In this document: piece after piece, positions 37,986-47,629 of the stretch | Layout of the letters: every line of letters begins with the position of its first letter | Numbering within the stretch: the stretch's first letter is position 1 | Assembly (NCBI GenBank): GCA_021740785.1 | Contig: JAIOZI010000018.1 | Coordinates: forward strand, 1 to 64,000 | Origin: Melioribacteraceae bacterium | GTDB lineage: Bacteria > Bacteroidota > Ignavibacteria > Ignavibacteriales > Melioribacteraceae | Reading direction: 5' to 3' | DNA length: 64,000 nucleotides | Notes under the pieces: generated by a model | The model's database searches: none | Seen by the model: only the letters and a program-made list of their open reading frames with translations | Told to the model about the DNA's origin: nothing | Position numbers and translations under genes: made by a program

Positions 37986-38011
37986 TAATCACGCCTCACT
38001 GCTGAAAATAA

Positions 38012-38150
38012 GAGAGGCTCTCTCAAAAGCCTTTCAGCTGTCATCTCAGCCTTTTTAAACTTAACGAAGAATTAAATTTTAGAGAATTTTGATTATAAAA
38101 AATACTATCTTCATTTGAAATGACGTGTGTTACTTTTGAGACAGCCTCTC
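38012..38150. repeat. MITE-like element 2 with 18-bp terminal inverted repeats
   Basis: The left end (38012-38029) GAGAGGCTCTCTCAAAAG and right end (38133-38150) CTTTTGAGACAGCCTCTC match as inverted repeats at 17 of 18 positions and share the AGAGGCTGTCTCAAAA core with the element at 532-657. The 103-bp interior has no ORF. The element occupies the gap between rpoZ and the UDG gene. Confidence 0.7.
38092..38120 (-). promoter_or_regulatory. Possible outward promoter inside MITE-like element 2
   Basis: On the minus strand TATAAT (38092-38097) follows TTTCAA (38115-38120) at 17 bp. The -10 is perfect, the -35 poor. It points at the UDG-dnaB operon, which starts at 37985. Confidence 0.35.
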
Positions 38151-38171
38151 AGGTAAAAAAAACAGCAAATA

Positions 38172-38480
38172 TTAATCTTCTAAAATATTTTCTTTGTAGC
38201 GGAATTTTAAATCGCCGTCAACCAGCATTTGTAATGCCTGGCGATGAGGCTTTGGACGTTTTTCAAATTCAAGTGATATTCTTAATTGATCAGGATTTTC
38301 TTTTTCTTCAAAATCGTCTTCAATTCCCGGTACAAGTGTATTTAGTAATGTTGTGTATTCCTGCTTGTTAGAATCATTTATGTTCCGGGCTTTTTTACCA
38401 GCTGCTATAACGGCTTCATAAACATTCGATGCATGTTTTTCAAGTTTTCCTAATTCAATAGGTTTAATATTGTTACTCAT
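38172..38480 (-). CDS. rpoZ: DNA-directed RNA polymerase omega subunit
   Basis: 102 aa. NVYEAVIAAGKKARNIN is the conserved omega/Rpb6 core helix with the A-x2-A-x2-A-R-type pattern, preceded by PIELGKLEKHASN. The position directly after gmk and yicC is the classic yicC-gmk-rpoZ order. The C-terminal ~40 residues (EFEKRPKPHRQALQMLVDGD) are typical of Bacteroidota/Ignavibacteriota omega. It lies 5 bp from gmk. The subunit stabilises beta-prime during polymerase assembly. Confidence 0.88.
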   Translation of the reverse strand: MSNNIKPIELGKLEKHASNVYEAVIAAGKKARNINDSNKQEYTTLLNTLVPGIEDDFEEKENPDQLRISLEFEKRPKPHRQALQMLVDGDLKFRYKENILED

Positions 38481-38485
38481 TTTTA

Positions 38486-39046
38486 TTAATCCAATTTATT
38501 TTTAATTAATTCTTTTACTTGCTTCTTTGCTTTTTGTAAATCTTCATTAAATACTATATGATCAAATTTATCTTTATAACCAAGTTCAAGCTCAGCACGT
38601 TCAATCCGTTTTTTCAGGTCTGTTTCCGAATCGGTTTTTCTATTTATTAACCTTTCTCTCAATACTTTTAAATTCGGGGGCGAAATGAAAATTAAAATTG
38701 AATCCGGATAATTCTGTTTAATTTTTACAGCGCCTTTTACATCAAGTTCCATGACTATGGATTTACCGTCTTCAAGTGTACTTTCAACAAATTCAAGTAA
38801 AGTTCCATAATAATAATCATAAAACTGTTCCCATTCAATGAATTCTTTTTGCTCAATTTTCTTTAAGAACTCTTGCTCAGTAATAAAAAAATAATCTTTC
38901 CCGTTTACCTCGTTTTTGCGCGCTTTTCTTGTAGTTGCCGAAACTGAAAAAATAAGTTCGGGGAAATTTTTCAGAACATCCTTTACAATAGTTGTTTTGC
39001 CGCTGCCGCTTGGAGCAGAGAAAACAAATAACTTACCTCTTTTCAA
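38486..39046 (-). CDS. gmk: Guanylate kinase
   Basis: 186 aa. P-loop APSGSGKTTIVKDVL; GMP-binding signature SVSATTRKARKNEVNGKDYFFI; the EWEQFYDYYYGT segment; and LDVKGAVKIKQNYPDSILIFISPP. It phosphorylates GMP to GDP. It lies 6 bp behind yicC and 5 bp before rpoZ in an operon. Confidence 0.95.
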   Translation of the reverse strand: MKRGKLFVFSAPSGSGKTTIVKDVLKNFPELIFSVSATTRKARKNEVNGKDYFFITEQEFLKKIEQKEFIEWEQFYDYYYGTLLEFVESTLEDGKSIVMELDVKGAVKIKQNYPDSILIFISPPNLKVLRERLINRKTDSETDLKKRIERAELELGYKDKFDHIVFNEDLQKAKKQVKELIKNKLD

Positions 39047-39052
39047 TAGTCT

Positions 39053-39931
39053 CTACTCAATATTTTGAATTTGTTCGCGAATTTTTTCAAGCTCTTCTTT
39101 TATAAAAATACCTCTGTGAGAAATTTCACTCGATATCGATTTGCTGTTTATAGTGTTTGCTTCTCTATTCATTTCCTGACTGATAAAATTGAGTTTTCTT
39201 CCGGCTTCATCTGAATTTTTTAATGTATCGAGAAATAACTTAATATGGCTCTTTAATCTTACACATTCTTCCGTAACATCCGATCTATCGGTCAGTAGTG
39301 CAAGTTCCATTTTTAATCTATCGTCGTATTCACCGAGCTCACCCATAAGTTGTTTAGCCCGTTCTCTTAATTTATAATAGTAATCATTAAGTGCATCTTG
39401 AACAAGCGATTCAATTTCGGATACTGTTTGTAAAATATTATTTACTCTTTCATTCAAATCCGCAGAAAGTTCAGCACCTTCTTTCTTTCTCATTTCGATT
39501 AAATCATTCACGGCAGTATCTATTGCATCCAGAACAAAATGAAAATCTTTTTCAGGATCCAGAATGGAATCAGTAAAAATCAAATGATTAAATAAAAGAA
39601 TGTGATCAAGCTTAATTTCATCTGAAATATTTGTTTCGGATTTAATTTTGTTGAGCAAATTAAATGTATTTTTAAGACCTTCTTCACTTATCTCTGCAAT
39701 TTTGCCATTATCGAACCCATCTTTTTTAATGTTAACAGATAGATTGATTTTCCCTCTTTTTAATTTTCGCTTTAATACTTCCCGGATTTCAAATTCCTTA
39801 TCCTGGAATGACTTTGGAAGTTTAATAAAAATATCCAAATACCTACTATTGAGAGTCTTAATTTCTGCCTCAATAATAAATTCACTTATTTGCGTTGCTC
39901 CCTTGCCATAGCCGGTCATGCTGTAAATCAT
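39053..39931 (-). CDS. yicC: YicC-family endoribonuclease
   Basis: 292 aa from ATG 39931, giving MIYSMTGYGKGATQ, the family N-terminus; GAGGTT lies ~8 nt upstream. Other signatures: IEAEIKTLNSRYLDIFIKLP, the central RREGAELSADL-like segment (MRKKEGAELSADLNERV), EIALLTDRSDVTEECVRL-like (here ELALLTDRSDVTEECVRLKSH), and the C-terminal GRKLNFISQEMNREANTINSKS with EELEKIREQIQNIE. E. coli YicC is reported to act as an RNase. It is the first gene of the yicC-gmk-rpoZ operon. Confidence 0.92.
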   Translation of the reverse strand: MIYSMTGYGKGATQISEFIIEAEIKTLNSRYLDIFIKLPKSFQDKEFEIREVLKRKLKRGKINLSVNIKKDGFDNGKIAEISEEGLKNTFNLLNKIKSETNISDEIKLDHILLFNHLIFTDSILDPEKDFHFVLDAIDTAVNDLIEMRKKEGAELSADLNERVNNILQTVSEIESLVQDALNDYYYKLRERAKQLMGELGEYDDRLKMELALLTDRSDVTEECVRLKSHIKLFLDTLKNSDEAGRKLNFISQEMNREANTINSKSISSEISHRGIFIKEELEKIREQIQNIE

Positions 39932-39961
39932 AAGATGTAACCTCAAAAAAAGGAAAAATTA

Positions 39962-39990
39962 AAGTTACGGAAATTAAATCTGTCGATCAA
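39962..39990 (-). promoter_or_regulatory. Candidate promoter of yicC-gmk-rpoZ: TTGATC-N17-TAACTT
   Basis: On the minus strand the -35 is at 39985-39990 and the -10 at 39962-39967, spaced 17 bp, ~30 bp before the yicC start and within the 77-bp gap after the Omp85 gene. Confidence 0.4.
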
Positions 39991-40008
39991 AAGAAAAGTC
40001 TATAATTA

Positions 40009-42147
40009 CTAGAATGCTTCGCCAATTCCGATGTGAAATTCCATCACATCCCAGAGAACCTTATCAAATATGTTTTTAGGGTTATTAGGATCATAAACTT
40101 TAAAACCAAAATCGATTCTAATGGGAATAAATTCTGAATAATATCTTAATCCAAAACCTGCAGCGACTGCAAGATCCTTAAACTGGAAATCCCGAACATC
40201 AAGCCATGTGTTGCCGTAATCAGCAAAGAGGGCGGTGCCGAAATTACCAAATAACCTGTGACGTGTTTCAAAAGAGCCTTCAAATAGAAAAAAACCGCCG
40301 GGTGTAATGCCCCTGGTTAAAAGTGTCTCCAATTCTTCAACGGAGGGATTTGCCGGGATATATATGCCTTCGCCCGATGGAACGAGTTCACGGGTTTTCC
40401 ATCCTCTAACGGAATTACTGCCTCCTGCATTAAACCTTTGATTTAACGGGATATCCAATTTTTCACCGGAGTATGCATTAATAAGCCCGGATTTAAACTT
40501 CACACCGAACGCATCTTCAATTGAATTGTAAAGAGGAAGATAGGCTGTGGCAGTTAACAGAGCTTTGTAATACTGTGGACTCGAAAAATCATAGTTGCCG
40601 ATTTTACTGAAAAGATATGGGATTGAATTACCGTCCTCGAGCTGAAGCGTTAATGTATAACCTTTAGTTGGAAATAGAATATCGTCTGTTTTATTAGCGC
40701 CGAAAATTACACCGAGAACAGAATTAGTTTTTTTGCTGGATTTATCATCAAGCAGCGAAACTACTTGTGAAGCAATTTGATTTGCTGAATCAGAAGTAAC
40801 TTGAAGCGAGCGTTCAAAATATGTGCTGAATCCATCAATCAAATAGGAATCTTGATAGATATATCGAGAATTTTCCCAGTTGAGATAAGTGGAAAATGAA
40901 TTCAGATATACATTACTGGGCAGTTCAAAATCAAAACTTAACTTTACACCTTGAAGAATACCATTATATTCACCCCGCCTTTTTTGCAATGTAAGATAGG
41001 GTTCCAATTTTGTATAGATAGGTTTTCCGAAAATAAAGGGCTGCTCAAAAATCAATCGTGCATCTGCATATCCGAAAACACTTGTATCGGAAATGGAAGG
41101 ATTTCGCAATAGTTGAGTTATATCCTGTGCCGCCGCGGAAGTAATAGCTGAAAATTTTCTAGCAGAACCAAAGAAATTTTTCTTTGTAAATCCCAGGGCA
41201 ATACCAAGATTAAATGCATTATCTTCATTGTTCATGATTATTTCAGGAGATAGTTCATTTAATTGACCGATATCAGCAGAAATATTAATTGGAACTTTAT
41301 CCCCAACGGTATCGGCGACAATCCCGGTAACCAGGACTGAAGTAAATAAATTTGTTCGGTATAACCTAATTTGTCCACGTTGAATTTCATCTAGGGAATA
41401 GATGTCTCCAGGTTCAATACTTACAATATTTTCAATAAGTTCATCTTCAACCAAATCCTTGCCAACACCGGTTTTATCTACATTAATATTATTAATTTCA
41501 TACCGCCTTCCGGAACCGACAATGTATTCTATATCTGTGCGGTTTGCAGCCGAATCAATATAAACCGTAGGTTGTTCAGCTTGTACCAGCATATATCCGT
41601 GATCGCGGAGATACTTCATTATTAAAAGTCGATTCTGCTCAACCACCTGGTTGGAATATCTTTGATCTGAGTTAACCTCGGTAATCTCTTTTATATCTTC
41701 CAAATACTGCGGATATATTTCTTCCAATCCTAAGATATCAACATTCCGGAAAAAATAAGGTTCATTTTCTACAATATTAAAAACTATCCTTGCATCTAAG
41801 GAAGCTGTATCCAATTGATATGATCCGGCGACTTCGGTTTCGAAAAATCCTTGTGACTTATAATATTCGCGCAGAAGTTGAATGTCACCAGGAATCAATG
41901 TTGAATCAAACATAATTGCTTCCGAACCGAAAGGAGAAAAGCTGTAAAAAAATTGAGAAAGCCATCCGGGTGATTCGATCTCAAGTATCACGCTTTCTAG
42001 GTCAGAGGAGGAGAGAGCATCGTTGCCGGTAAACTCTATTTCATCGAGTTCAAATTCAATAATTTTTGTCTGTGCCATAGTATTCGGAATTAATACCAGG
42101 AAAAGAAAAATGATTTGCAGAGAAATATGTTTTAGAGATTTAAGCAA
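40009..42147 (-). CDS. Omp85-family outer-membrane protein (BamA/TamA-like)
   Basis: 712 aa. Signal peptide (IIFLFLVLIPNTMAQ); three POTRA-like repeats in ~30-300 (EFELDEIEFTGNDALSSSDLE, YFFRNVDILGLEEIYPQYLED, YEINNINVDKTGVGKDLVED). The beta-barrel follows, with GGSNSVRGWKTRELVPSG carrying the RGW/RGF-type L6 loop motif, and the chain ends in Phe. Three POTRA domains and ~700 aa fit TamA-like rather than the five-POTRA BamA. It inserts or secretes barrel proteins. It is 9 bp downstream of the YkuD gene. Confidence 0.87.
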   Translation of the reverse strand: MLKSLKHISLQIIFLFLVLIPNTMAQTKIIEFELDEIEFTGNDALSSSDLESVILEIESPGWLSQFFYSFSPFGSEAIMFDSTLIPGDIQLLREYYKSQGFFETEVAGSYQLDTASLDARIVFNIVENEPYFFRNVDILGLEEIYPQYLEDIKEITEVNSDQRYSNQVVEQNRLLIMKYLRDHGYMLVQAEQPTVYIDSAANRTDIEYIVGSGRRYEINNINVDKTGVGKDLVEDELIENIVSIEPGDIYSLDEIQRGQIRLYRTNLFTSVLVTGIVADTVGDKVPINISADIGQLNELSPEIIMNNEDNAFNLGIALGFTKKNFFGSARKFSAITSAAAQDITQLLRNPSISDTSVFGYADARLIFEQPFIFGKPIYTKLEPYLTLQKRRGEYNGILQGVKLSFDFELPSNVYLNSFSTYLNWENSRYIYQDSYLIDGFSTYFERSLQVTSDSANQIASQVVSLLDDKSSKKTNSVLGVIFGANKTDDILFPTKGYTLTLQLEDGNSIPYLFSKIGNYDFSSPQYYKALLTATAYLPLYNSIEDAFGVKFKSGLINAYSGEKLDIPLNQRFNAGGSNSVRGWKTRELVPSGEGIYIPANPSVEELETLLTRGITPGGFFLFEGSFETRHRLFGNFGTALFADYGNTWLDVRDFQFKDLAVAAGFGLRYYSEFIPIRIDFGFKVYDPNNPKNIFDKVLWDVMEFHIGIGEAF

Positions 42148-42156
42148 GTTAGCCCA

Positions 42157-42783
42157 TTAATTTTGAATAATGATTTTAGTCCCTATCGAAACCACTGATG
42201 AGAGTTCATCGATATTATCATTGCTCATGGCAATTGAACCATTCGTCCAATTAAAAACAAACGGCAAATTTCTAAATACAAAATCATATTCACCAATTCC
42301 ATGCAGACCAATATTTGAACCGAGCATTGTATCTTTGGGGGGGCAATCATTATTATTATGTGAATCAACAATTTTTTTATAATCAACTTGCTCAATTACT
42401 CCATATTTAAGAGCTTCTGCCGCATCATCCAAATTGGGATAATTAATATGCAGAAATTTATAGTATTCCGAATTATCGTTAATTTCGCAAATCTGATATT
42501 CACCGGTTGGAGTTGCTCTATCCAATTTTGAAACCTTTAGTGTTTTATTTGTCTGACCAAAAACAACCTTGTAATTTTTTACCAAAGTACTATCGGAATA
42601 CAAAGCCAGCCTATAATTTTCTTTAGATACTTTCAGCCATATATTATTTAATTCAGTAATATTTTTGCTGTTCATTGCTTCCGCGAGTGTAACTTCTCTA
42701 ATATTTAAAATAATGCCGTACAAAATAATTCCCGCAAAGAAAATTATTGCACTTATTCCAAAATATAGAATGTTTTTTAGCAC
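42157..42783 (-). CDS. YkuD (L,D-transpeptidase-fold) protein with Ser at the catalytic Cys position
   Basis: 208 aa. One N-terminal membrane helix (ILYFGISAIIFFAGIILYGI) anchors a periplasmic YkuD domain: LALYSDSTLVKNYKVVFGQ, KLDRATPTGEYQI, LGSNIGLHGIG (His161), and FNWTNGSIAMSNDNIDEL. In active L,D-transpeptidases the last motif reads S/T-x-G-C-I; here residue 183 is Ser (codon TCA, two changes from any Cys codon). It resembles the YafK/DpaA branch that removes lipoproteins from peptidoglycan. It may be catalytically different or inactive. Confidence 0.8.
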   Translation of the reverse strand: MLKNILYFGISAIIFFAGIILYGIILNIREVTLAEAMNSKNITELNNIWLKVSKENYRLALYSDSTLVKNYKVVFGQTNKTLKVSKLDRATPTGEYQICEINDNSEYYKFLHINYPNLDDAAEALKYGVIEQVDYKKIVDSHNNNDCPPKDTMLGSNIGLHGIGEYDFVFRNLPFVFNWTNGSIAMSNDNIDELSSVVSIGTKIIIQN

Positions 42784-42891
42784 TATTGATTTTTAATTAA
42801 TAACTGTTCGTTATAAACCTAGTAATATACGAAAGTTGAAATTATGCTGAAAATGGTTTGTGAAATTTGTAGAGGTAAAATTGAAATAGAC

Positions 42892-42920
42892 CGGGACGAA
42901 ACATTTTGCGTTCCGTCCCG
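42892..42920 (-). terminator. Terminator hairpin after maeB
   Basis: CGGGACG (42892-42898) pairs with CGTCCCG (42914-42920), with extra GAAC/GTTC pairing inside. It lies 13 bp downstream of the malic enzyme stop. The T-run is weak. Confidence 0.5.
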
Positions 42921-42932
42921 CTAATCAAGAAA

Positions 42933-45185
42933 TCATTTATTGCTTTTTGCTTCAACTACAGCTATTGCGGTCATATTGATTATATCTTCAACCGTAGCAC
43001 CTCTTTGAAGTATATGTATTGATTTTTTCATACCCATCAAAATAGGACCGATGACGGTTGCGTCGGTTAATCTTTCGAACAATTTGTAAGCAATGTTACC
43101 CGAACTCAGATTTGGGAAGATCAATACATTTGCTCCACCTTTTATTTTACTGAACGGGAAGTCGTTTTCCAAAATACTCGCTACAACCGCAGTATCCGCC
43201 TGCATTTCGCCGTCAATAATAATATCGGGTCGTAATTTGTTAACCACTTTAACCGCATTGCTGACTTTAATGGAATCAGGATGCCTCATACTACCGAAAT
43301 TACTGAATGAAAGCATTGCAACCTTGGGTTCAATATCAAAATTACGAACGGTATCTGCTGCTTCTATTGCAATTTCTGCAAGCTGATCTTCATCCGGATT
43401 CAAATTTACTGTTGTATCTGCAAAGAAAAGAACTTTCTGTTTAATTATTACAATATATAAACCGGAAACAATGCTTAGTCCTTCCCTAATTCCAACGCAC
43501 TGAAGAGCAGGTTTAATAGTTTGAGGATAATGCTGGGTTAAACCGCCAATTAATGCATCGGCATCACCCATATGCACCATCATAGACCCGAAATAATTAT
43601 TTTGTCTAACCAATTCATTTGCTTCTCTCATGGTTAAACCTTTACGCTGACGACTGGAATAAAGATTTGCTGCATACTCATCACGTTTTGGGGATAAGAG
43701 CGGATCATTAATTTCAAAGTTGTTGAGATTATAACCAAGACTTTTTATCGTCTCCTCAATTTTTTCTTTATTACCGAGAAGTACGGGATGACCAATGCTG
43801 TCTTCATAAACTATATTGGCAGCACGAATAATTTTTTCTTCTTCACCTTCACTGTAAACGATTCGTCTAGGATTCTTTTGAGCCTTATGAATCATCACAC
43901 GAATAATTTCTTTAGAGAATCCTAATCTTTCTTTTAATTCTTCTTCATAAGTCTGCCAATCTGTAATAGGGAATTTAGCAACGCCTGAATCCATTGCTGC
44001 TCTTGCAACAGCAGGAGCTACTTTCCAAAGTACGCGGGGATCAAATGGTTTTGGAATAATATAATCACCGCCGAAAGAAAATTCATCACCACCGTAAGCC
44101 TGAAGAACCATTTCCGGAACTTTTTCCTTTGCAAGATTGGCTAATGCTTTTACTGCTGCCATTTTCATTTCTTCATTTATTGCAGTAGCCCGCACATCTA
44201 ATGCTCCGCGGAAAATGAATGGAAATCCCAGAACATTGTTAACTTGATTCGGATAATCACTTCTACCGGTTGCCATAATTATATCTTCTCGTGCAGCCTT
44301 CGCAACATCGTACTCAATTTCAGGGTCCGGGTTTGCCATTGCAAATACAATTGGTTTTTCGCCCATGCCTTTAACCATTTCGGGTGATACAACATTACCT
44401 TTTGAAAGCCCGACAAAAACATCAGCGCCTTTCATTGCATCCTGTAATGATTCATATTTGTTTTCTATTGCAAATAGTTGTTTGTACTTATTAAGGTCGG
44501 TACGGTCTTTGTGTATCAAACCTTTTGAATCAAACATCGCAATATTTTCTCTTGTAACTCCGGCACTAACGTAAAGTTTGCAGCAGGAAATTGCGGATGC
44601 ACCTGCACCGGAAACAACGATTCTAATATCACTTAATTTTTTCTCTGCTATTTCAACTGCATTGATTAAAGCTGCACATGAAATAATTGCCGTTCCGTGT
44701 TGATCATCATGAAAAACAGGAATTTTCATAGTACGCTTTAATTCCTCTTCGATCTCAAAACATTCAGGAGCTTTAATATCTTCAAGGTTAATGCCTCCGA
44801 ATGTAGGTTCCATTAGTTGTACAGCCCTAATAATTTCCTTGGAATCTTTTGAATCCAGTTCAATATCAAATACATCGATATCAGCAAATCTTTTAAATAG
44901 AACACCTTTCCCTTCCATAACAGGTTTACCGGCATGTGCTCCAATATCACCCAATCCAAGAACTGCCGTTCCATTTGAAACAACAGCAACCAGATTCCCT
45001 TTGGCGGTATACTTAAAAACATCGTCATCATTCTTTTCGATTTCTCTGCACGGTTCCGCTACTCCGGGAGTATAGGCTAATGAAAGTTCGCGGGAAGTAA
45101 AACAAGGCTTAGTTGCAATTACTTCAATTTTTCCATGTCTTCCTTCTTCATGATACTTAAGAGCTTCTTCTTTTGTAACACTCAT
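42933..45185 (-). CDS. maeB: NADP-dependent malic enzyme with C-terminal phosphotransacetylase-like domain
   Basis: 750 aa from ATG 45185, which gives the family start [19 protein letters not shown] and has AAGGA just upstream. The malic enzyme half (~1-425) shows [59 protein letters not shown] and [12 protein letters not shown]. The second half is a PTA-like domain ([52 protein letters not shown]), which in MaeB is regulatory rather than a transacetylase. It converts malate to pyruvate with NADPH production in the cytoplasm and stands alone. Confidence 0.94.
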   Translation of the reverse strand: MSVTKEEALKYHEEGRHGKIEVIATKPCFTSRELSLAYTPGVAEPCREIEKNDDDVFKYTAKGNLVAVVSNGTAVLGLGDIGAHAGKPVMEGKGVLFKRFADIDVFDIELDSKDSKEIIRAVQLMEPTFGGINLEDIKAPECFEIEEELKRTMKIPVFHDDQHGTAIISCAALINAVEIAEKKLSDIRIVVSGAGASAISCCKLYVSAGVTRENIAMFDSKGLIHKDRTDLNKYKQLFAIENKYESLQDAMKGADVFVGLSKGNVVSPEMVKGMGEKPIVFAMANPDPEIEYDVAKAAREDIIMATGRSDYPNQVNNVLGFPFIFRGALDVRATAINEEMKMAAVKALANLAKEKVPEMVLQAYGGDEFSFGGDYIIPKPFDPRVLWKVAPAVARAAMDSGVAKFPITDWQTYEEELKERLGFSKEIIRVMIHKAQKNPRRIVYSEGEEEKIIRAANIVYEDSIGHPVLLGNKEKIEETIKSLGYNLNNFEINDPLLSPKRDEYAANLYSSRQRKGLTMREANELVRQNNYFGSMMVHMGDADALIGGLTQHYPQTIKPALQCVGIREGLSIVSGLYIVIIKQKVLFFADTTVNLNPDEDQLAEIAIEAADTVRNFDIEPKVAMLSFSNFGSMRHPDSIKVSNAVKVVNKLRPDIIIDGEMQADTAVVASILENDFPFSKIKGGANVLIFPNLSSGNIAYKLFERLTDATVIGPILMGMKKSIHILQRGATVEDIINMTAIAVVEAKSNK

Positions 45186-45321
45186 GACCTTTTCCTTATT
45201 CTTGAATTTACTAGTTAATAAGATTCTATTGTCTTTCAAAAAATATAGAAAATTTGACTACCAAAAAATTTTTTTTTGCTTTTATTTTTAAATGATGGTA
45301 AAAAAAGGAGTTTAAAATGAA

Positions 45322-45347
45322 AAAGGATCACATAAAGGTGATCCTTT
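45322..45347 (-). terminator. Rho-independent-type terminator after frr
   Basis: AAAGGATCAC (45322-45331) and GTGATCCTTT (45338-45347) form a perfect 10-bp stem with a 6-nt loop. On the minus strand it lies ~20 bp after the frr stop and is followed by a T-rich stretch. Confidence 0.75.
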
Positions 45348-45367
45348 CAAATCATTTTATGAGATAA

Positions 45368-45922
45368 TTATACTTCCATAATCTCTTGTTCTTTATGATC
45401 GATAATCTCATCAATCAATTTTGTGTGCTCATCGGTTAATTTTTGTACCTCATCTTCGAAATCATGCAAATTATCTTCGGAAATTTCTTTATTCTTTTCT
45501 TGTCTTTTCAGATGGTCATTAGCATCCCGCCGAACATTTCTGATTGCGATCTTAGCTTCTTCCCCGAATTTTTTAGCTAGTTTAACCAAGTCTTTTCTTC
45601 TTTCTTCTGTGAGCGGGGGGATTGGCACTTTGATATTTGTTCCATCATTAACCGGATTAAGACCAAGATCGGCGACGAGAATTGCTTTATCTATTGTCTG
45701 CACCATTGATTTATCCCACGGAGTAATTGCAAGCGTGTGGGCATCCAAAACAGTAACATTTGCAACTTGATTAAGCGGGGACATTGTTCCGTAATATTCT
45801 ACTTTAATACCGTCCAGTAAAGCTGTGGTTGCTTTTCCTGTTCGTATTTTCGAAATCTCACTTCGAAAAGCTTCAATTGATTTGTCCATACGCACTTTTG
45901 CATCTTTAATTGACGGGTTCAT
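45368..45922 (-). CDS. frr: Ribosome recycling factor
   Basis: 184 aa from ATG 45922, chosen for the RBS GAGGT 5 nt upstream and the family start [19 protein letters not shown]. Motifs: [27 protein letters not shown] (here [16 protein letters not shown]), [41 protein letters not shown], and [18 protein letters not shown]. It splits post-termination ribosomes with EF-G. It lies 22 bp behind pyrH in the usual pyrH-frr order. Confidence 0.95.
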   Translation of the reverse strand: MNPSIKDAKVRMDKSIEAFRSEISKIRTGKATTALLDGIKVEYYGTMSPLNQVANVTVLDAHTLAITPWDKSMVQTIDKAILVADLGLNPVNDGTNIKVPIPPLTEERRKDLVKLAKKFGEEAKIAIRNVRRDANDHLKRQEKNKEISEDNLHDFEDEVQKLTDEHTKLIDEIIDHKEQEIMEV

Positions 45923-45944
45923 AATTGACCTCAGATTTAATTTT

Positions 45945-46691
45945 CTATTTGTTGGTTTCCTCTTCAACTGAGAGATGACTAACGGTAGTTCCAATATTGT
46001 CACCATTTACAATACTAAGTAAATTATCCTCTTTATTCATGTTGAATACAATCAACGGCAGATTATTTTCCTGGCAGAGACTGATGGAAGTCATGTCCAT
46101 AACACGTAAATTCTTTTTTAAAACCTCCAGATATGAAATTTCTGAAAATAGGGAAGCAGCGGGATTTTTTTCCGGGTCCGAATCAAAAACTCCGTCTACT
46201 CTTGTCCCTTTTAAAATGGCATCAGCTTCAATTTCTACGGCGCGTAATGAAGCAGCAGTATCGGTAGAAAAATAAGGATGTCCGGTTCCGGCGCCAAAGA
46301 TGACAATCCTTCCTTTTTCAAAATGTCTTATGGCTCTTCTGCGAATATAAGGTTCGGCAATTTCATTCATCTGTATTGCGGAGGTTAAACGAGTATGCAT
46401 TCCTTCGTGTTCGCATGCATTTTGTAAAGCAAGTGAATTTATAACCGTTGCAAGCATTCCCATCTGATCACCGGTTACTCTGTCGATTCCTTGATCTTGT
46501 GCACTGAGTCCCCTGTAAATATTTCCACCACCAATTACAATACCAATCTGCACACCGATATTATGAATCTTTTTAATTTCCTTTGCGAAAAAAGTTAATA
46601 CTTTGGGATCAATGCCATGACCTTTATCACCCATAAGCGATTCACCGCTAAGCTTAAGTAAAATCCTTTTGTACTTCAATTCATTTTTCAT
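45945..46691 (-). CDS. pyrH: UMP kinase
   Basis: 248 aa from ATG 46691 (GAGGA 6 nt upstream). Amino-acid-kinase fold: [104 protein letters not shown] and the end segment [12 protein letters not shown]. It phosphorylates UMP to UDP. It is separated from tsf by a strong terminator and probably has its own promoter or depends on read-through. Confidence 0.95.
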   Translation of the reverse strand: MKNELKYKRILLKLSGESLMGDKGHGIDPKVLTFFAKEIKKIHNIGVQIGIVIGGGNIYRGLSAQDQGIDRVTGDQMGMLATVINSLALQNACEHEGMHTRLTSAIQMNEIAEPYIRRRAIRHFEKGRIVIFGAGTGHPYFSTDTAASLRAVEIEADAILKGTRVDGVFDSDPEKNPAASLFSEISYLEVLKKNLRVMDMTSISLCQENNLPLIVFNMNKEDNLLSIVNGDNIGTTVSHLSVEEETNK

Positions 46692-46711
46692 ATCGATCCT
46701 CAATATAAAAA

Positions 46712-46741
46712 AAAAGGTCTTATTAAAAAATAAGACCTTTT
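46712..46741 (-). terminator. Strong intrinsic terminator between tsf and pyrH
   Basis: AAAAGGTCTTA (46712-46722) pairs perfectly over 11 bp with TAAGACCTTTT (46731-46741). On the minus strand the hairpin is followed by a run of ~9 T residues. It lies 10 bp after the tsf stop. Confidence 0.85.
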
Positions 46742-46751
46742 CGATTAAAAA

Positions 46752-47618
46752 TTATTTCGTTTCATCACTGAGGTGGAAGCGGTGGAATAAAACCAGTTTC
46801 GCCTCCTGTGACGTTTTTTTATTGAACTCACTAATAAGAGCACCAATTGTTTTGGTGTTATCTTTTACATAGGCTTGATCCAACAAGCAATTTTCCTGGT
46901 AAAATTTATTCAATCTACCAACTGCAATTTTTTCGAGTACTTGCTCCGGTTTACCTTCTTTCTTAGCTATCTCTTTGTAAATTTCCATTTCCTTTTCTTT
47001 CACATCTTCCGGCACATCTTCTTTACTAACATAGAGAGGTTTCATAGCAGCAACCTGCATTGCAACATCTTTTAAGATTGCGGAGAATTCTTCTTTTGAT
47101 TCAGAGACATTATCAGCTCTAACCAAAACACCTAATTTAGATCCATGGTGTACGTAATCAACAACAAGACCATTTTCGGAAGTTTCAACTATGAATCTTG
47201 ATATCTCAATTTTCTCACCAATCTTTCCTAGTAGGGATGTTAATTCATCCTGAAGTTTTTTGCCTTCGTGTTCAATTGCAAGCAGATCGTCAACGTTATT
47301 GGGGTTATGAGCGATCAATGCATTTAGTACTAAATCTGCAAATGCCAAAAAGTCATCACTTTTAGCAACAAAGTCTGTTTCACAATTAACTTCAACCATG
47401 TATGCAGTTTTATTATCATCGGATATGAAGGTTTTAACAATACCTTCATTTGCAGATCGTTCCGCTCTTTTTGCAGCAACTGAAGCACCCTTTTTTCTCA
47501 GAATTTCAATTGCCTTCTGAAAATCACCGTCTGCTTCCGTTAGTGCCTTTTTGCAATCCATCATACCGGCGCCGGTCTTTTCTCTTAATTCTTTAACTTG
47601 AGCTGCACTAATAGCCAT
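46752..47618 (-). CDS. tsf: Elongation factor Ts
   Basis: 288 aa. The N-terminal UBA-type motif AAQVKELREKTGAGMMDCKKAL with TEADGDFQKAIEILRKKG is diagnostic. MVEVNCETDFVAKSDDF is the EF-Tu contact region, and VAAMKPLYVSKEDVPEDV is in the C-terminal part. It recycles EF-Tu-GDP. It lies 11 bp behind rpsB, as is common, and its transcription ends at the hairpin just downstream. Confidence 0.96.
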   Translation of the reverse strand: MAISAAQVKELREKTGAGMMDCKKALTEADGDFQKAIEILRKKGASVAAKRAERSANEGIVKTFISDDNKTAYMVEVNCETDFVAKSDDFLAFADLVLNALIAHNPNNVDDLLAIEHEGKKLQDELTSLLGKIGEKIEISRFIVETSENGLVVDYVHHGSKLGVLVRADNVSESKEEFSAILKDVAMQVAAMKPLYVSKEDVPEDVKEKEMEIYKEIAKKEGKPEQVLEKIAVGRLNKFYQENCLLDQAYVKDNTKTIGALISEFNKKTSQEAKLVLFHRFHLSDETK

Positions 47619-47629
47619 TTTCTATATCC

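Noticed and set aside
42157..42783. YkuD gene as a pseudogene
   Set aside because: The frame is full length with membrane anchor and all other motifs, so a Cys-to-Ser variant is the simpler reading.
45423..45770. 115-aa plus-strand ORF opposite frr
   Set aside because: It is antisense to frr, with no RBS and no recognisable domain.
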